Below are positions 33,878 through 42,910 of a stretch of DNA of 64,000 nt, one piece after another. This DNA is from Labilithrix luteola (GTDB taxonomy: Bacteria; Myxococcota_A; Polyangia; Polyangiales; Polyangiaceae). The notes under the pieces are model-generated. The model made no database searches. It was not told the DNA's origin and saw only the letters and a program-made list of their open reading frames with translations. The position numbers and the translations under genes were made by a program. How positions within the stretch are numbered: the stretch's first letter is position 1; each line of letters begins with the position of its first letter. The stretch spans positions 8,227,501 to 8,291,500 of the forward strand of contig NZ_CP012333.1 of NCBI RefSeq assembly GCF_001263205.1, written 5' to 3'.

Positions 33878-34912
33878 TCACACGGCGCGCATGCGCATCA
33901 CCATCGCCTCGACAACGAGCTGAGGCGCGCCGTTGCCGGCGAGGTGCTCGAGGGCCGCGAGCGCGAAGCGACCTCGGAGCGTGAGCGCTTCGGCCTCGTT
34001 CGAGCCGTTCTTGGCGGCGCGCGCGGCCTGGTCCGAGAGTGCGGTGGCGAGAGCGGCGATGCGCCCAGCGAGCTCGTCCTTGGCCTTCTTGGCCTCTTCC
34101 GCGAGGGCGAGGGCGGGCTCGATTCCTTTGGCGGCCACGGCCTCGAGCGCGCGCGTGACGAAGGCCTCGCGAGCCTCGCTCTCGTCCGGATCGGCGAGCA
34201 TGACGCCCGTGGCGGCGCTTCCACCGGAGAGGCGCGCCACTTCCTGCGCTCGCGCCGAGGCAACTCCCCCGGTCTGCAGAATCTCGGCGACGAGATCGTC
34301 GGGAAGGGGAGCGAAACGCACGCGCAGGGTGCGCGAGAGAATCGTCGGCAAGAGCGCGTCGGGCTGGGAGGTGAGGAGAATGAAGTGTGTGCGGGCGCCT
34401 GGCTCCTCGAGCGTCTTCAGCAGCGCGTTCGCCGCCGAAACGCTGAGCTCCTCGACGCGACGGATGACGAAGACCTTGGCGCGGCCCTCGTGCGGGGCAT
34501 ACGCCGCGCGCGTCAGAACGAGCGTGCGCACTTGGTCGATCGAGATGTCCTGCGTTTCCGGCGTCCGCCGTCCGATCTGTTGCGGCGTGTAGAGCCCGCG
34601 CTCGAGAACGACGATGTCCGGATGGATCGGCCGGCGCTCTTCTTCGCGCGGGACCGCACGCTGGCAAGCCGAGCATTCGCCGCATGCGCGCAGCAACGGC
34701 GCGGCGGCGCCAAAGAGGCCGCCCTGCTCGGTGCTCCCGCGCTTCTCGCAGACGAGGGCCTGGGCCAGACCGAACGCGGCGAGCTCTTTGCCGACGCCGT
34801 CGGGGCCGGCGAACAAGTAAGCGTGATGGACGCGATCGGAGTCGAGGGCACGCTCGATCGTCCGCTTTGCGGTGTCCTGCGCGCGCAGTTTGGAGAGGAG
34901 ATCAGCCGCCAT
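33878..34912 (-). CDS. holB: DNA polymerase III subunit delta prime
   Basis: A 344-residue clamp-loader AAA+ subunit. The P-loop is degenerate (GPDGVGKE), as is usual for delta prime. A zinc-binding CGECSACQ, DIVVLERG, ISIDQVRTLV, FVIRRVEELSVSAANALLKTLEEP and the SR-type arginine motif (ILSRTLRVRF) follow, then the helical collar domain. It helps load the sliding clamp at replication forks. ATG 34912 is chosen from the alignable start AADLLSKLRAQD; an in-frame ATG at 34930 is possible. Confidence 0.93.
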   Translation of the reverse strand: MAADLLSKLRAQDTAKRTIERALDSDRVHHAYLFAGPDGVGKELAAFGLAQALVCEKRGSTEQGGLFGAAAPLLRACGECSACQRAVPREEERRPIHPDIVVLERGLYTPQQIGRRTPETQDISIDQVRTLVLTRAAYAPHEGRAKVFVIRRVEELSVSAANALLKTLEEPGARTHFILLTSQPDALLPTILSRTLRVRFAPLPDDLVAEILQTGGVASARAQEVARLSGGSAATGVMLADPDESEAREAFVTRALEAVAAKGIEPALALAEEAKKAKDELAGRIAALATALSDQAARAAKNGSNEAEALTLRGRFALAALEHLAGNGAPQLVVEAMVMRMRAV

Positions 34913-34993
34913 GCTCGTCTCGGCCTCCACGCGTATCCAGGAGCTCGCGTCGCGTCAACCGCGTCCGTCGTGGGGGGCAGCGCACCGATTGGG

Positions 34994-35332
34994 TCAAGGG
35001 GCGAGCGGTTGCCGTCGCGTCACGGAGGGAGGGCGCACGACGACCTGCAGGAGTCGGCCGAGCGCGATTCCAGCGATGGCGGCGAGGCCGCCCACGAACG
35101 GTTTGGGGCCGAACAGCGCCACACCGAGCGCGAGCGTGGCGAGGTATCCGACGGCGACCGACGCGAGGAGCGCCGAGCCGATCGAATGGCTGTTCTGTTC
35201 GACGTTGCGGCCGCAGGCTTCGCAATACGTCTTGCCGTCGACGTCGTAGGTGGTGCACGCCGAGCACAGCGTGCGCTTGCACGACGCGCAGGTGCCGGTG
35301 GCCTCATGGTCGGGGTGAGCTGCACACTCCAC
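34994..35332 (-). CDS. B-box-type zinc finger membrane protein
   Basis: About 112 residues from GTG 35332. The N-terminus has a B-box-like zinc finger (CAAHPDHEATGTCASCKRT, then LCSACTTY and YCEACGR), a linker and two transmembrane helices (GSALLASVAVGYLATLALGV, FVGGLAAIAGIALGRLLQVV). Short bacterial proteins of this layout are known but uncharacterised. The longer reading frame on this strand is antisense to the neighbour and was not used. Confidence 0.65.
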   Translation of the reverse strand: MECAAHPDHEATGTCASCKRTLCSACTTYDVDGKTYCEACGRNVEQNSHSIGSALLASVAVGYLATLALGVALFGPKPFVGGLAAIAGIALGRLLQVVVRPPSVTRRQPLAP

Positions 35333-35359
35333 GGTAGGGAGTGTATCGTAGGTTGCGCG

Positions 35360-35815
35360 ATGGCGCTCGACCCCATCCGCCTGCTTCGCTCGATCGAGCA
35401 TGTCCACGGCCACCTCGGTTGGTTGGCTGCTGCCGTTCTCGTCCATCCCGCTGTGGTGCTTCGCAACCGAACGCGTCGCGCGCACTATGCTGTCGGGCTC
35501 GCGACGGCGTTCGTGACCGTGGCCGCGGGCATCGGCGCGTGGCTCTACATCGGCTATCGCGAGCGACTGAAGCAGGGCATCTTCCAGACGGCGCCGTCGG
35601 TCGGCCTTCTCTTCGAGCGCAAGGAGCATCTCGCATTCGGTGCGGTGGTGCTCGCGTGGGCGGGCGCGGTTGCCTACTTCGCGGCGCCCCGCGCGACGGC
35701 GGAGATGCGAACGACCCTTCGGACGATCGCGTTTCGCTCGTTCGCCTCGTCGGCCGTGCTGGCGGTGATCGTGGCCGTTCTTGGAACGGTCGTCGCCGTC
35801 TACCGTACGTTCTGA
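35360..35815 (+). CDS. Four-helix membrane protein, unknown
   Basis: A 151-residue protein with about four transmembrane helices: LGWLAAAVLVHPAVVL, YAVGLATAFVTVAAGIGAWL, LAFGAVVLAWAGAVAYFA and SSAVLAVIVAVLGTVVAVY. Conserved-looking His residues (IEHVHGHLGW, LVHPA) near helix ends could bind heme, but this is a guess. It is divergent from the zinc-finger protein with 27 bases between starts. Confidence 0.7.
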   Translation: MALDPIRLLRSIEHVHGHLGWLAAAVLVHPAVVLRNRTRRAHYAVGLATAFVTVAAGIGAWLYIGYRERLKQGIFQTAPSVGLLFERKEHLAFGAVVLAWAGAVAYFAAPRATAEMRTTLRTIAFRSFASSAVLAVIVAVLGTVVAVYRTF

Positions 35816-35857
35816 CGCACTCGCGGAACGGCGCGCTCGCGAATGGCGCGCCCTCGT

Positions 35858-35874
35858 TTGGCGTGAACATTGCG
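35858..35874 (+). promoter_or_regulatory. Sigma-54-like -24/-12 element
   Basis: TTGGC at 35858-35862 and TTGC at 35870-35873 are separated by seven bases, so GG and GC are exactly ten bases apart. The -24 half is a full TTGGC. The predicted start of transcription is only about four bases before the ORF at 35889. A chance match is possible. Confidence 0.35.
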
Positions 35875-35888
35875 CTTCGTCGCCCCCT

Positions 35889-36146
35889 ATGGGCACCGTT
35901 ACGAACATTCCGCCGCTTGTGCTGGACGGGGAGGAGAGCGTGCTCTGCGAGATTCTCGAGCACCCCACGCGCGATGACGTGCACGAACAGCGGGAAGCGC
36001 TGCAGGAGTGCGAAGGCGTCATTCACGCCCCGCCTATCGCCATGCGGTCACACGAGCCGCACGGCTTCGATTGCACGAGCACGCAAGTGACCACGACCGT
36101 CACACGTCGCTGGCGCATGCGTTGGCGCGTGCGTCGTCGCCCTTGA
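35889..36146 (+). CDS. Possible small protein, unknown
   Basis: An 85-residue ORF starting MGTVTNIPPLVLDGEESVL. The first 55 residues look like an ordinary soluble protein (ILEHPTRDDVHEQREALQE) and third codon positions are mostly G/C; the last 20 are Arg/Thr-rich and doubtful. There is no ribosome binding site; the sigma-54-like element just upstream would give a near-leaderless message. The opposite strand also has an open frame here, so coding is uncertain. Confidence 0.3.
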   Translation: MGTVTNIPPLVLDGEESVLCEILEHPTRDDVHEQREALQECEGVIHAPPIAMRSHEPHGFDCTSTQVTTTVTRRWRMRWRVRRRP

Positions 36147-36310
36147 TCTCGGCCGACGCGTAACGAGCGTCACGTTCGCGGTCGCGCCATGATCGGCGTG
36201 TCATGGCCGCTGTATCCGGTCGTGCACGGCGCGCGGAAGTGCTGAGGATCGCGTGAAGAAATCGTACGAACCGCCGTGAATCTCCGCTCGCGCTCGCCGT
36301 CGGTCCGAGC

Positions 36311-37957
36311 ATGAAAGCTTCTTCGGCGCTCGGTGCGTGTGCGCTTCTTCTCCTTGCGGCTTGTGACGGTGTTTCGGTCGGCACGTCGGACGACGGTTCC
36401 AGCGACGATGGCAGCGCGGTAGTCGACGAGACCGCCATCGCCGGCGCGAACGCGAACGATCGCTCGATTGGAAAGGACGGCGAGGAGCTCCTCACCGGCG
36501 CGATGGTTCCTTCGCCGAGCGGCCGCTACATCGTCATGCAGCGAAACACCGTCACGTTGATCTACGACGTCGCCGCGGCCACCTACCACGAGTTCGCCAC
36601 GCCGCTGACGCGCGTTGCCTTCGCGAAGAATCGCGAAACGCTCTTTGCGTTCGGTGGAGGCGAGGTGATGGCGATCGACCTCGCCACGCAGTCGGTGCTC
36701 TGGAAAACGGCCCTGTCGGACGGCTGCTCGCTCCTCCGAATCAGCCCCGACGACAACTCGCTTCTCGTCGGCAGCGCCTCCTTGGTGAACGTCGTCGAGC
36801 CGTCCACCGGGAGCGTTCGCACCTCGACGTCGGCCGCCTCTGCGGTTGCCTACTCCGCGTTCGTCCCCGGACAATCGCGTGTGCTCCTCGTCGGCCACAC
36901 GGTCTGGCGCGATGGCGGTCCGCACACCCCCGTCGTCGATCTCGATCTCTCGGGCGCATCCGAGGCGAAGACCACGGACGTCCTCAACTGCGAGGCACCG
37001 ATCGTCGTCGTGCCGAACGGCGCGCGTGCCTTCCTTTCGCCGACCTACTGTTCACCCGGCAAACAGGCCGTTCCGGGAAAGATGTGGACCAACCCCGACC
37101 CGGTGAGCGTCATCGAGCTGAACGACGGAGCGGCGTTCGCCAAGAATCTCCCGGGGTTCGGACCGGTGGCGATGTCGAAAGACGGCTCGCGCATCGTCGC
37201 GTACCTCGACGTGAAGCGCATGGACGCTTCGATGTTCGAGGACAAAACCCAGGTGCCCTGGGAAAACGGGCAGCGCTATCACCTGATGACCATCGATCCC
37301 GCGACGCTGAAGTTCCAGCTCGCGCCGATTGGCAATGCCATTCCACGCTTCGCGATGACGCCGGATGGGCGCGGCCTTCTGGTCGATGCGTCGGCGAAGG
37401 TCGAATCGCGCATGAAGCTCGCGGCGCGAGCCACGGCGACCATCGGTGCCGACGGCCTGACCGCGAACGTCGAGACGAACCTCGACGTGTTCGGCAGCAG
37501 CGCGGCGTTCGGCTTCTTCGATCTGACCTCGCAGTCCTTCTCGGCGTTCAGCGGTCCGATCGCGCCGCTCGACCGCTTCGTGCAGTTCTCGAATAGCCGT
37601 TACGTGCTTACACTGGCGACGCGCCAAGATGGGCTCGGGGGCACCCCGTACATGATCGATCTCGCGAACCGAGCGACGTGGGCGCTCCAGGGGAACTTCG
37701 GAACGGGCGTGCGAGACGTGGGCCTCTCGGCCGATGGTACGATCGCGCTCCTTCGTCTCCGGCTCGCAGCCAACGTGCACGATAGCGGCTATTACAGCCG
37801 CGAGGCACTCTGCACCTCGACGACCGGCGAATGCGGAGCGTCGTTCACCGCGACGTACGAAGCGACCGTACCGTTCGCGACGGTTCCTCCGCCTCCCCCG
37901 CCGGGCCAGCCCACGCCCACGACCCCGCCGGAGTGCCCTGGCGGACACGACTGCTGA
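36311..37957 (+). CDS. Large lipoprotein, possible beta-propeller
   Basis: A 548-residue predicted lipoprotein: MKASSALGACALLLLAAC. An acidic spacer follows. The body has repeated blade-like segments (SGRYIVMQRNTVTLIYDV, NRETLFAFGGGEVMAIDLA, GSRIVAYLDVKRMDAS), consistent with a WD/YVTN-type propeller. The C-terminus ends in a Pro-rich stretch and a two-Cys tail (ECPGGHDC). The function is unknown; probably on the cell surface. Confidence 0.65.
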   Translation: MKASSALGACALLLLAACDGVSVGTSDDGSSDDGSAVVDETAIAGANANDRSIGKDGEELLTGAMVPSPSGRYIVMQRNTVTLIYDVAAATYHEFATPLTRVAFAKNRETLFAFGGGEVMAIDLATQSVLWKTALSDGCSLLRISPDDNSLLVGSASLVNVVEPSTGSVRTSTSAASAVAYSAFVPGQSRVLLVGHTVWRDGGPHTPVVDLDLSGASEAKTTDVLNCEAPIVVVPNGARAFLSPTYCSPGKQAVPGKMWTNPDPVSVIELNDGAAFAKNLPGFGPVAMSKDGSRIVAYLDVKRMDASMFEDKTQVPWENGQRYHLMTIDPATLKFQLAPIGNAIPRFAMTPDGRGLLVDASAKVESRMKLAARATATIGADGLTANVETNLDVFGSSAAFGFFDLTSQSFSAFSGPIAPLDRFVQFSNSRYVLTLATRQDGLGGTPYMIDLANRATWALQGNFGTGVRDVGLSADGTIALLRLRLAANVHDSGYYSREALCTSTTGECGASFTATYEATVPFATVPPPPPPGQPTPTTPPECPGGHDC

Positions 37958-37997
37958 TTCGCGCACTCCTCGGCGCGACGGAGGTATCGACATGCCG

Positions 37998-40004
37998 TCA
38001 GAACGGCGACTTCACGCTCCACGCTTCGAACCTGGCCGCGTTGAAGTCGCCCTCGGGGACGAGACGAACGTGGAGGCGTGTCTTGCCCTTCGTGATCTGC
38101 GGCGGAAGGAAGACGTCGCGTTCCATCCAGCGACGGTCGGGATCGTACTCGGCCACGTAGATCGTGGCGACCACCGAGCCGTCGACTTCGATGCTGGCTC
38201 GTTCGCCGCCATGCGTGGCGTCGAAGAGGCGACGCAGGACGACGCCATCGTTCTTGGGATCCACGGCGAGCTCGAAGCTCACCGCCGAATCGTAGTGGTG
38301 CGTGTCCGACGATAGCGCGCTCGCGTCTTCGCCTTCGAACGCGCTCGTGATGGCCTCGATCCGAGGAGCGCCCGCCGCATACGCATGGGCCGCTGCGGCC
38401 TCGCGATCGGTCACGTCGAACGCGTCGGTCCTCGTCGTCGACGGCTCGGGCCGCCGGTATAGGAACGCCACGCTCGAGTAGTTCAGGCTCCGCCCGTTGC
38501 CGGCGCCGTGCTCGGTCGTGTGGCGCAGCGCGTTCGTGAAGGTGATGCCGGGCCACAGGCGGTACATCGACGCGTTCGCGTTGTACTGACCGTTCGTGTC
38601 GAGCAGCTCGGTCTTGGGGCAGCCCTGCATGGGTTGCGTGAACGGGCGCGAGAGAAACTCGTTCGACCAACCGCCGAGGTGGTCGTCTTCGTGGCCCGTG
38701 CCGTGGATGCTCGGCGTTCGACGACCATCGGCGGAGCTGCGCAGATCGCCCTCCCACCACTGCTTGTTCACCGTCTCGCCGTAAGGTGCGAGAGGTTCGA
38801 CCGCGAGGACCGTTCCGATGAGCTTTCCGGTCCCGGTGGTGTCGACGTACACGAAGTCACTTCCCGTGCTGGTGGGACGTGCCTCGTTCCAATGCGCCTC
38901 GAGATAGCCCGCCGTCTCTCGCGTGCGCTTCGACGGTGACACGTGCGCGCGCAGTTTTCCGGAGAGGCCCGTCACCGTGATGCGGTAGCTCTCCCAGAAG
39001 GGCATCGGCAGGCGCGACTCCCAGAGACCGGGTTGCATCGTCCAGGCGACGGAGCGGATTGTCGCGTCGCCGAGGCCCGAGCCGAAGAAGGCCGGAAGCG
39101 GCACGTCGACTTGAGGCTTTGCGGCGCGGTCGAACGTGATCCGGAGCCGTGCGGCTCGAGGATCGGCGTCGAGCGGGGTGGTGGGCTCGAACCTCAGGAC
39201 GTCGATCTCGCCCGCGCCGGTGACCGTGGTGTCGAGCGCGACGTCGTCGAGCGGCAGCGCGGATGGCCCTGTCGCCTCGAACGCGTCGACGAGCTTCGCG
39301 TCTTCGGTGCGCGCGACGTAGCTATCGACGTTCCAGTCCGGAGGAAAGGTCTCGTAGTGCGCAGCGTAGAAGCCCGCACGACGCTCCGTCGTGATGCGCA
39401 GGCGGCCCCGGTAGGGAAGGGGAGCCCAGGACGCGAAGCCGCCGCTCGTCAGCTGGTTGCCGGCTACGAGCGGTGCGACGAACGGTGAGCCGCCCGGGGC
39501 AAAGAGCGCGTCGGCGTCGATCGCGATGCGCGGCTCGGACTCGCCGTCGAAATAAAACCGGACTTGCCCGAGAGCGAGCGGACCGTTGCCGTCGACCTTG
39601 CTGGTGAACCACAGCGTGCGCAGCACGCCCGGGCCGGCCGCGTCGAAGATCACGTGCTCGGCGCGATCGTCTTCGTAGAGCTCCGACCAGGTTCCCGCGA
39701 AGCCGTCGTCGTTGCCGCCGCGTCGATCGAAGCTCGTGAAGGCGCGCGTCTCGATGCCGGGAACGATGTCCGGCCAGTGCTCGAGCGCTGCCGCCGTCGA
39801 GCCGACGTCGTAGGGAGGCGGGACTAGCGCGAGCACCGGAGTCGTCGCGCCGGGCTTCGGCACGAAGCTCGACCCCCTATCAGGAATCCGACGACCGGCC
39901 GGGCGGGCGGCGTCTCCCGTGTCACCCCAGGAGCACGCCACGCCGGTCGCACTCGTCGCCGCCACCATCGCGGCGACGACGAGCCCCTTCCCCCCGCGGA
40001 TCAC
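37998..40004 (-). CDS. GH172/DUF2961 family lipoprotein, putative glycoside hydrolase
   Basis: A 668-residue protein with a hydrophobic leader ending in ATGVAC (probable lipobox). It carries the DUF2961 signature SFDRRGGNDDGFAGTWSELYED followed by VIFDAAGPGVLRTLWFT, and FYFDGESEPRIAID. DUF2961 is now glycoside hydrolase family 172, which includes arabino- and fructofuranosidases. Residues 210-400 and the C-terminus have the paired jelly-roll look of the family. Its GTG start follows the stop of the crotonase gene without a gap (TGAGTG), so both are probably on one message. Confidence 0.82.
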   Translation of the reverse strand: MIRGGKGLVVAAMVAATSATGVACSWGDTGDAARPAGRRIPDRGSSFVPKPGATTPVLALVPPPYDVGSTAAALEHWPDIVPGIETRAFTSFDRRGGNDDGFAGTWSELYEDDRAEHVIFDAAGPGVLRTLWFTSKVDGNGPLALGQVRFYFDGESEPRIAIDADALFAPGGSPFVAPLVAGNQLTSGGFASWAPLPYRGRLRITTERRAGFYAAHYETFPPDWNVDSYVARTEDAKLVDAFEATGPSALPLDDVALDTTVTGAGEIDVLRFEPTTPLDADPRAARLRITFDRAAKPQVDVPLPAFFGSGLGDATIRSVAWTMQPGLWESRLPMPFWESYRITVTGLSGKLRAHVSPSKRTRETAGYLEAHWNEARPTSTGSDFVYVDTTGTGKLIGTVLAVEPLAPYGETVNKQWWEGDLRSSADGRRTPSIHGTGHEDDHLGGWSNEFLSRPFTQPMQGCPKTELLDTNGQYNANASMYRLWPGITFTNALRHTTEHGAGNGRSLNYSSVAFLYRRPEPSTTRTDAFDVTDREAAAAHAYAAGAPRIEAITSAFEGEDASALSSDTHHYDSAVSFELAVDPKNDGVVLRRLFDATHGGERASIEVDGSVVATIYVAEYDPDRRWMERDVFLPPQITKGKTRLHVRLVPEGDFNAARFEAWSVKSPF

Positions 40005-40784
40005 TCAGCGGCCCGTGAAGGCCGCCTTGCGCTTCTCGACGAACGCCGTCATGCCCTCGCGCCGATCCTCGGTGCCGAAGAGCATGGCGAACGCCTGCGT
40101 CTCGAGCGCGTTGGCCACGTCGAGCGGAACGTCGGCACCCGTGTAAAGTACACGCTTGCACTGGGCCACCGCGAGGCGGCCCTTCTGCGCGATCTTGTTC
40201 GCGACCTCGCGCACGCGCGTCATCAGCTCGGCGTGCGGAACGACCGCGTTGACGAGACCGATGCGGAGCGCCTCGTCGGCCGAGACGTTGTCGCCCGTGT
40301 AGCAAAGCTCGCGCGCGCGGCCGATGCCAACCCGACGCGCGAGGCGCTGCGTGCCGCCGAAGCCCGGCATGACGCCGAGGTTCACTTCCGGCTGACCGAG
40401 CTTCGCCTTGTCGCTCGCGTAGAGGAAGTCACAGGAGAGCGCGATCTCGCAGCCGCCGCCGAGGGCGAAGCCGTTGACGGCGCCGATAACGGGGAAGGGC
40501 GCGTGCTCGATGCGCGCGCAGACGCGGTGACCCATCTCCGAGAAGGCGCGCGCCTGCTCGGTGGTCATCTCGCTCATCGCTGCGATGTCCGCCCCGGCTG
40601 CGAAGGCCTTGTCGCCCGAGCCGGTGAGGATCGCGCAGGCGATGGAGCCGTCCTTCGAGAGCTCCATGAACGTCGTGCCGAGCGCCAGCAGGAGCTCGGC
40701 GTTCAGCGCGTTGAGCTTGTCGGGGCGGTTGAGGGTGACGACGACGACGGCGCCTTCGCGCTCCGTGAGAACCGTGGTGCTCAT
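40005..40784 (-). CDS. Enoyl-CoA hydratase (crotonase family)
   Basis: A 259-residue crotonase that hydrates trans-2-enoyl-CoA. Catalytic glutamates are Glu113 (GGGCEIALSCDF) and Glu133 (GQPEVNLGVMPGFGGTQRLAR), both in the usual place; the oxyanion loops are KAFAAGADI and NGFALGGGCE. The start ATG overlaps the stop of the 3-hydroxyacyl-CoA dehydrogenase (ATGA). Together they form the middle two steps of beta-oxidation, or of butanoate/phenylacetate metabolism. Confidence 0.93.
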   Translation of the reverse strand: MSTTVLTEREGAVVVVTLNRPDKLNALNAELLLALGTTFMELSKDGSIACAILTGSGDKAFAAGADIAAMSEMTTEQARAFSEMGHRVCARIEHAPFPVIGAVNGFALGGGCEIALSCDFLYASDKAKLGQPEVNLGVMPGFGGTQRLARRVGIGRARELCYTGDNVSADEALRIGLVNAVVPHAELMTRVREVANKIAQKGRLAVAQCKRVLYTGADVPLDVANALETQAFAMLFGTEDRREGMTAFVEKRKAAFTGR

Positions 40785-41653
40785 GCCTGCTTCCCTCCCG
40801 TGGCGTCATAAACATAGAAGCCGCGGCCGGTCTTCTTGCCGAGCCAGCCGGCGGCGACGAGGTTCCGGAGCATCGTGGGCGCGCGGTATTTGTCGTCGCC
40901 GATGTCACGGTGGAGGACGTCCGCGATGGCGAGCACCGTGTCGAGGCCGATGAGGTCGGCGAGCTCGAGGGGACCCATCGGGTGGTTGAGACCGAGCTTC
41001 GCGCCCGTGTCGATGTCCGCCGCTGTGCCGACGCCTTCCTGGAGGGCAAAGCACGCCTCACAGAGCATCGGGATGAGGATGCGGTTGACGAGGAAGCCCG
41101 GCGCGTCGTTGCTGACGGTGCAGGTCTTGCCCATCTTCTCGGCGGCCGCGCGAACGACCTTGTAGGTCTCTTCCGACGTCTGCACCGCGCGCACGATCTC
41201 GACGAGCTTCATGAGCGGGGGAGGGTTCATGAAGTGCATGCCGATGACGCGCTCGGGGCGCTTCGTGGCGCCGGCGAGCTTCGTGAGCGAGATGCTCGAC
41301 GTGTTGCTCGCGAGGATGGCGCCGGGCTTCATGGCCTCGTCGCACGCGCGGATCAGCTTGATCTTGAGTTCGACGTTCTCGGTCGCCGCTTCGATCACGA
41401 GATCGCAGGCGTTGAAGTCGGCCGGGCCGGCCGCGGGCTTGATGCGCCCGACGAGGGCCGCGCGGTCCTCCGCCTTCATCTTGCCCTTGTCGACCTGCTT
41501 ACCGAGAACCGCGTCGATCTTCGAGAGGCCCTTCTGCGCGAGCTCGACCGAAGCGTCCGCGAGGACGACGTCGTAGCCGGCGGCCGCCGCCACCTGCGCG
41601 ATTCCGCTTCCCATCTGCCCTGCGCCGAGAACGCCGATCGTTCGAATTTCCAT
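40781..41653 (-). CDS. 3-hydroxybutyryl-CoA dehydrogenase
   Basis: A 290-residue NAD-dependent enzyme. The Rossmann motif is GVLGAGQMGSGIAQ; the catalytic His is in IGMHFMNPPPLMKLVEIV, with Glu ten residues on; APGFLVNRILIPML and LGLNHPMGPLELADLIGLD follow. It converts 3-hydroxyacyl-CoA to 3-ketoacyl-CoA, or the reverse. ATG 41653 is at the conserved start MEIRTIGV. The longer open frame upstream is antisense to the TPR lipoprotein. It is the promoter-proximal gene of the hbd-crotonase-GH172 unit. Confidence 0.95.
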   Translation of the reverse strand: MEIRTIGVLGAGQMGSGIAQVAAAAGYDVVLADASVELAQKGLSKIDAVLGKQVDKGKMKAEDRAALVGRIKPAAGPADFNACDLVIEAATENVELKIKLIRACDEAMKPGAILASNTSSISLTKLAGATKRPERVIGMHFMNPPPLMKLVEIVRAVQTSEETYKVVRAAAEKMGKTCTVSNDAPGFLVNRILIPMLCEACFALQEGVGTAADIDTGAKLGLNHPMGPLELADLIGLDTVLAIADVLHRDIGDDKYRAPTMLRNLVAAGWLGKKTGRGFYVYDATGGKQA

Positions 41654-41695
41654 GTCGATGCTCCGCCTTTTGGCGGCGAGCATTACCATGGGTGC

Positions 41696-42541
41696 GTGAC
41701 GAAGGGAGCCCTCCACGCGATTCGACGATCCACCTCTGCGGCCGTGCTCGTGGCGTCGGCCGCGGCGTTCGGCGGTTGCGCGGCGCCTGGACCCATCGAT
41801 CGGGCCCAGCAGCTCGTTCGCATGCACGAAGATCAGAAGGCGATCGCCACCCTTCGTGAGGAGCTCGTCAAACACCCCGACGACATTCCCGCGCGGCGCC
41901 TGCTCGTGCGCGTGCTCGCCTGGACGGGAGACCTCGACGCGGCGCGACGTGAGGTCGCCGAGCTCGAGAAGCGCATGCCGAACGATCCCGTGCCGTGGAT
42001 CGAGCTCGGGCATGCCTTCGAGCTCGCCCATCGCTTCGACGAGGCCCTCGCCGCGTACGACACCGCGGCCGAGAAGGTGCCGTCGTCGCCTCAAGGACCC
42101 CGCGAAGGCGGCATGCGTTGCGCGCGTTGGGGAGAGTCGGAAGAAGCGCTGCCGCGTCTCGAAGAAGCCGTCCGGCGCGGCGCGCGTGATGCCGAGACGC
42201 TCCACGCGCTCGGACTCGTGCGTTTGAATCTGCGCGACTACGACGGAGCGACCGAGGCCTACGAACGAGGCTATGCAGCCGATCCGAAGAGCGCGGAGAA
42301 TCTCCTCGGTCTCGCTACGGTCGCCGTGGCCAAGGGCGACGCGGCAGCAGCCCTTCGGGCGTACGACCGTCTCCTGGCGCAGAGGCCTTCGTACGGCTCT
42401 GCGGAGCTCGGTCGCGCGTGGGCACTTGCCAAACTCGGTCGGAAGGACGAGGCCAGCAAGGCGCTCGACCATGCTCAGGAGCTCGGCGCCCCCGCCGCCA
42501 ACATCGCACGGCAGCGTGCGAGCCTCGCGGCGTCGAAGTAG
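41696..42541 (+). CDS. TPR-repeat lipoprotein
   Basis: A 281-residue predicted lipoprotein from GTG 41696, with lipobox FGGC. It has about seven TPR-like units (PWIELGHAFELAHRFDEALA, HALGLVRLNLRDYDGATEAY, LLGLATVAVAKGDAAAALRA). TPR lipoproteins serve as scaffolds for envelope complexes. The start is 42 bases from the divergent hbd start. Confidence 0.75.
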   Translation: MTKGALHAIRRSTSAAVLVASAAAFGGCAAPGPIDRAQQLVRMHEDQKAIATLREELVKHPDDIPARRLLVRVLAWTGDLDAARREVAELEKRMPNDPVPWIELGHAFELAHRFDEALAAYDTAAEKVPSSPQGPREGGMRCARWGESEEALPRLEEAVRRGARDAETLHALGLVRLNLRDYDGATEAYERGYAADPKSAENLLGLATVAVAKGDAAAALRAYDRLLAQRPSYGSAELGRAWALAKLGRKDEASKALDHAQELGAPAANIARQRASLAASK

Positions 42542-42661
42542 GAGCGAAGTAGGAGATCGGGCGGCGCCCGCGACCGAGGCGGCGTGCATTTCGACGGTGT
42601 TTCGCGGCCTTCACGAAGGCGGCCTTTGACTTGTCCCCGGTCTCCTCGTGAGAATGGGATC

Positions 42662-42910
42662 ATGGTCGACGAGAGCGCCGCGATGAAGGAGCTGCGCGAG
42701 GTCTTCGGTGATCTCGACGAACTGCTCAAGAACCCCGACGTCGGAGGCGCGCTCAACGCGCGTGGCGTCAACGTCAGTCTTGCCATCGTGGCAGCGGAGG
42801 CTCTCCTCGCGTACATCGAGGGGGACAAGGCGCGCGCGGCCGAAGATTTCGACACCGTGGCCGAAGAGATCGCGAGCCGTCTCGCGTCGTCGAAGAAGGA
42901 CGTGTCATGA
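42662..42910 (+). CDS. Small protein translationally coupled to mtnA
   Basis: An 82-residue helical protein (AMKELREVFGDLDELLKNPD and LAIVAAEALLAYIEGDKARAAED). ATG 42662 and a stop that overlaps the mtnA start by four bases suggest coupling. No family is recognised. The all-helix composition and size suggest a regulator or adaptor. Confidence 0.6.
   Translation: MVDESAAMKELREVFGDLDELLKNPDVGGALNARGVNVSLAIVAAEALLAYIEGDKARAAEDFDTVAEEIASRLASSKKDVS

Larger units (their letters stand above)
35816..36310. other. 495-base stretch between the four-helix protein and the 36.3-kb lipoprotein
   Basis: No well-supported gene. It contains a sigma-54-like element (35858-35874) and one small ORF (35889-36146) that might be real, listed separately. 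The last 160 bases hold nothing that I can identify beyond the probable promoter of the downstream lipoprotein. Confidence 0.5.

Noticed and set aside
33944..35359. Long plus-strand extension of the four-helix membrane protein
   Set aside because: It is antisense to holB; the real start is ATG 35360 with the conserved hydrophobic N-terminus.
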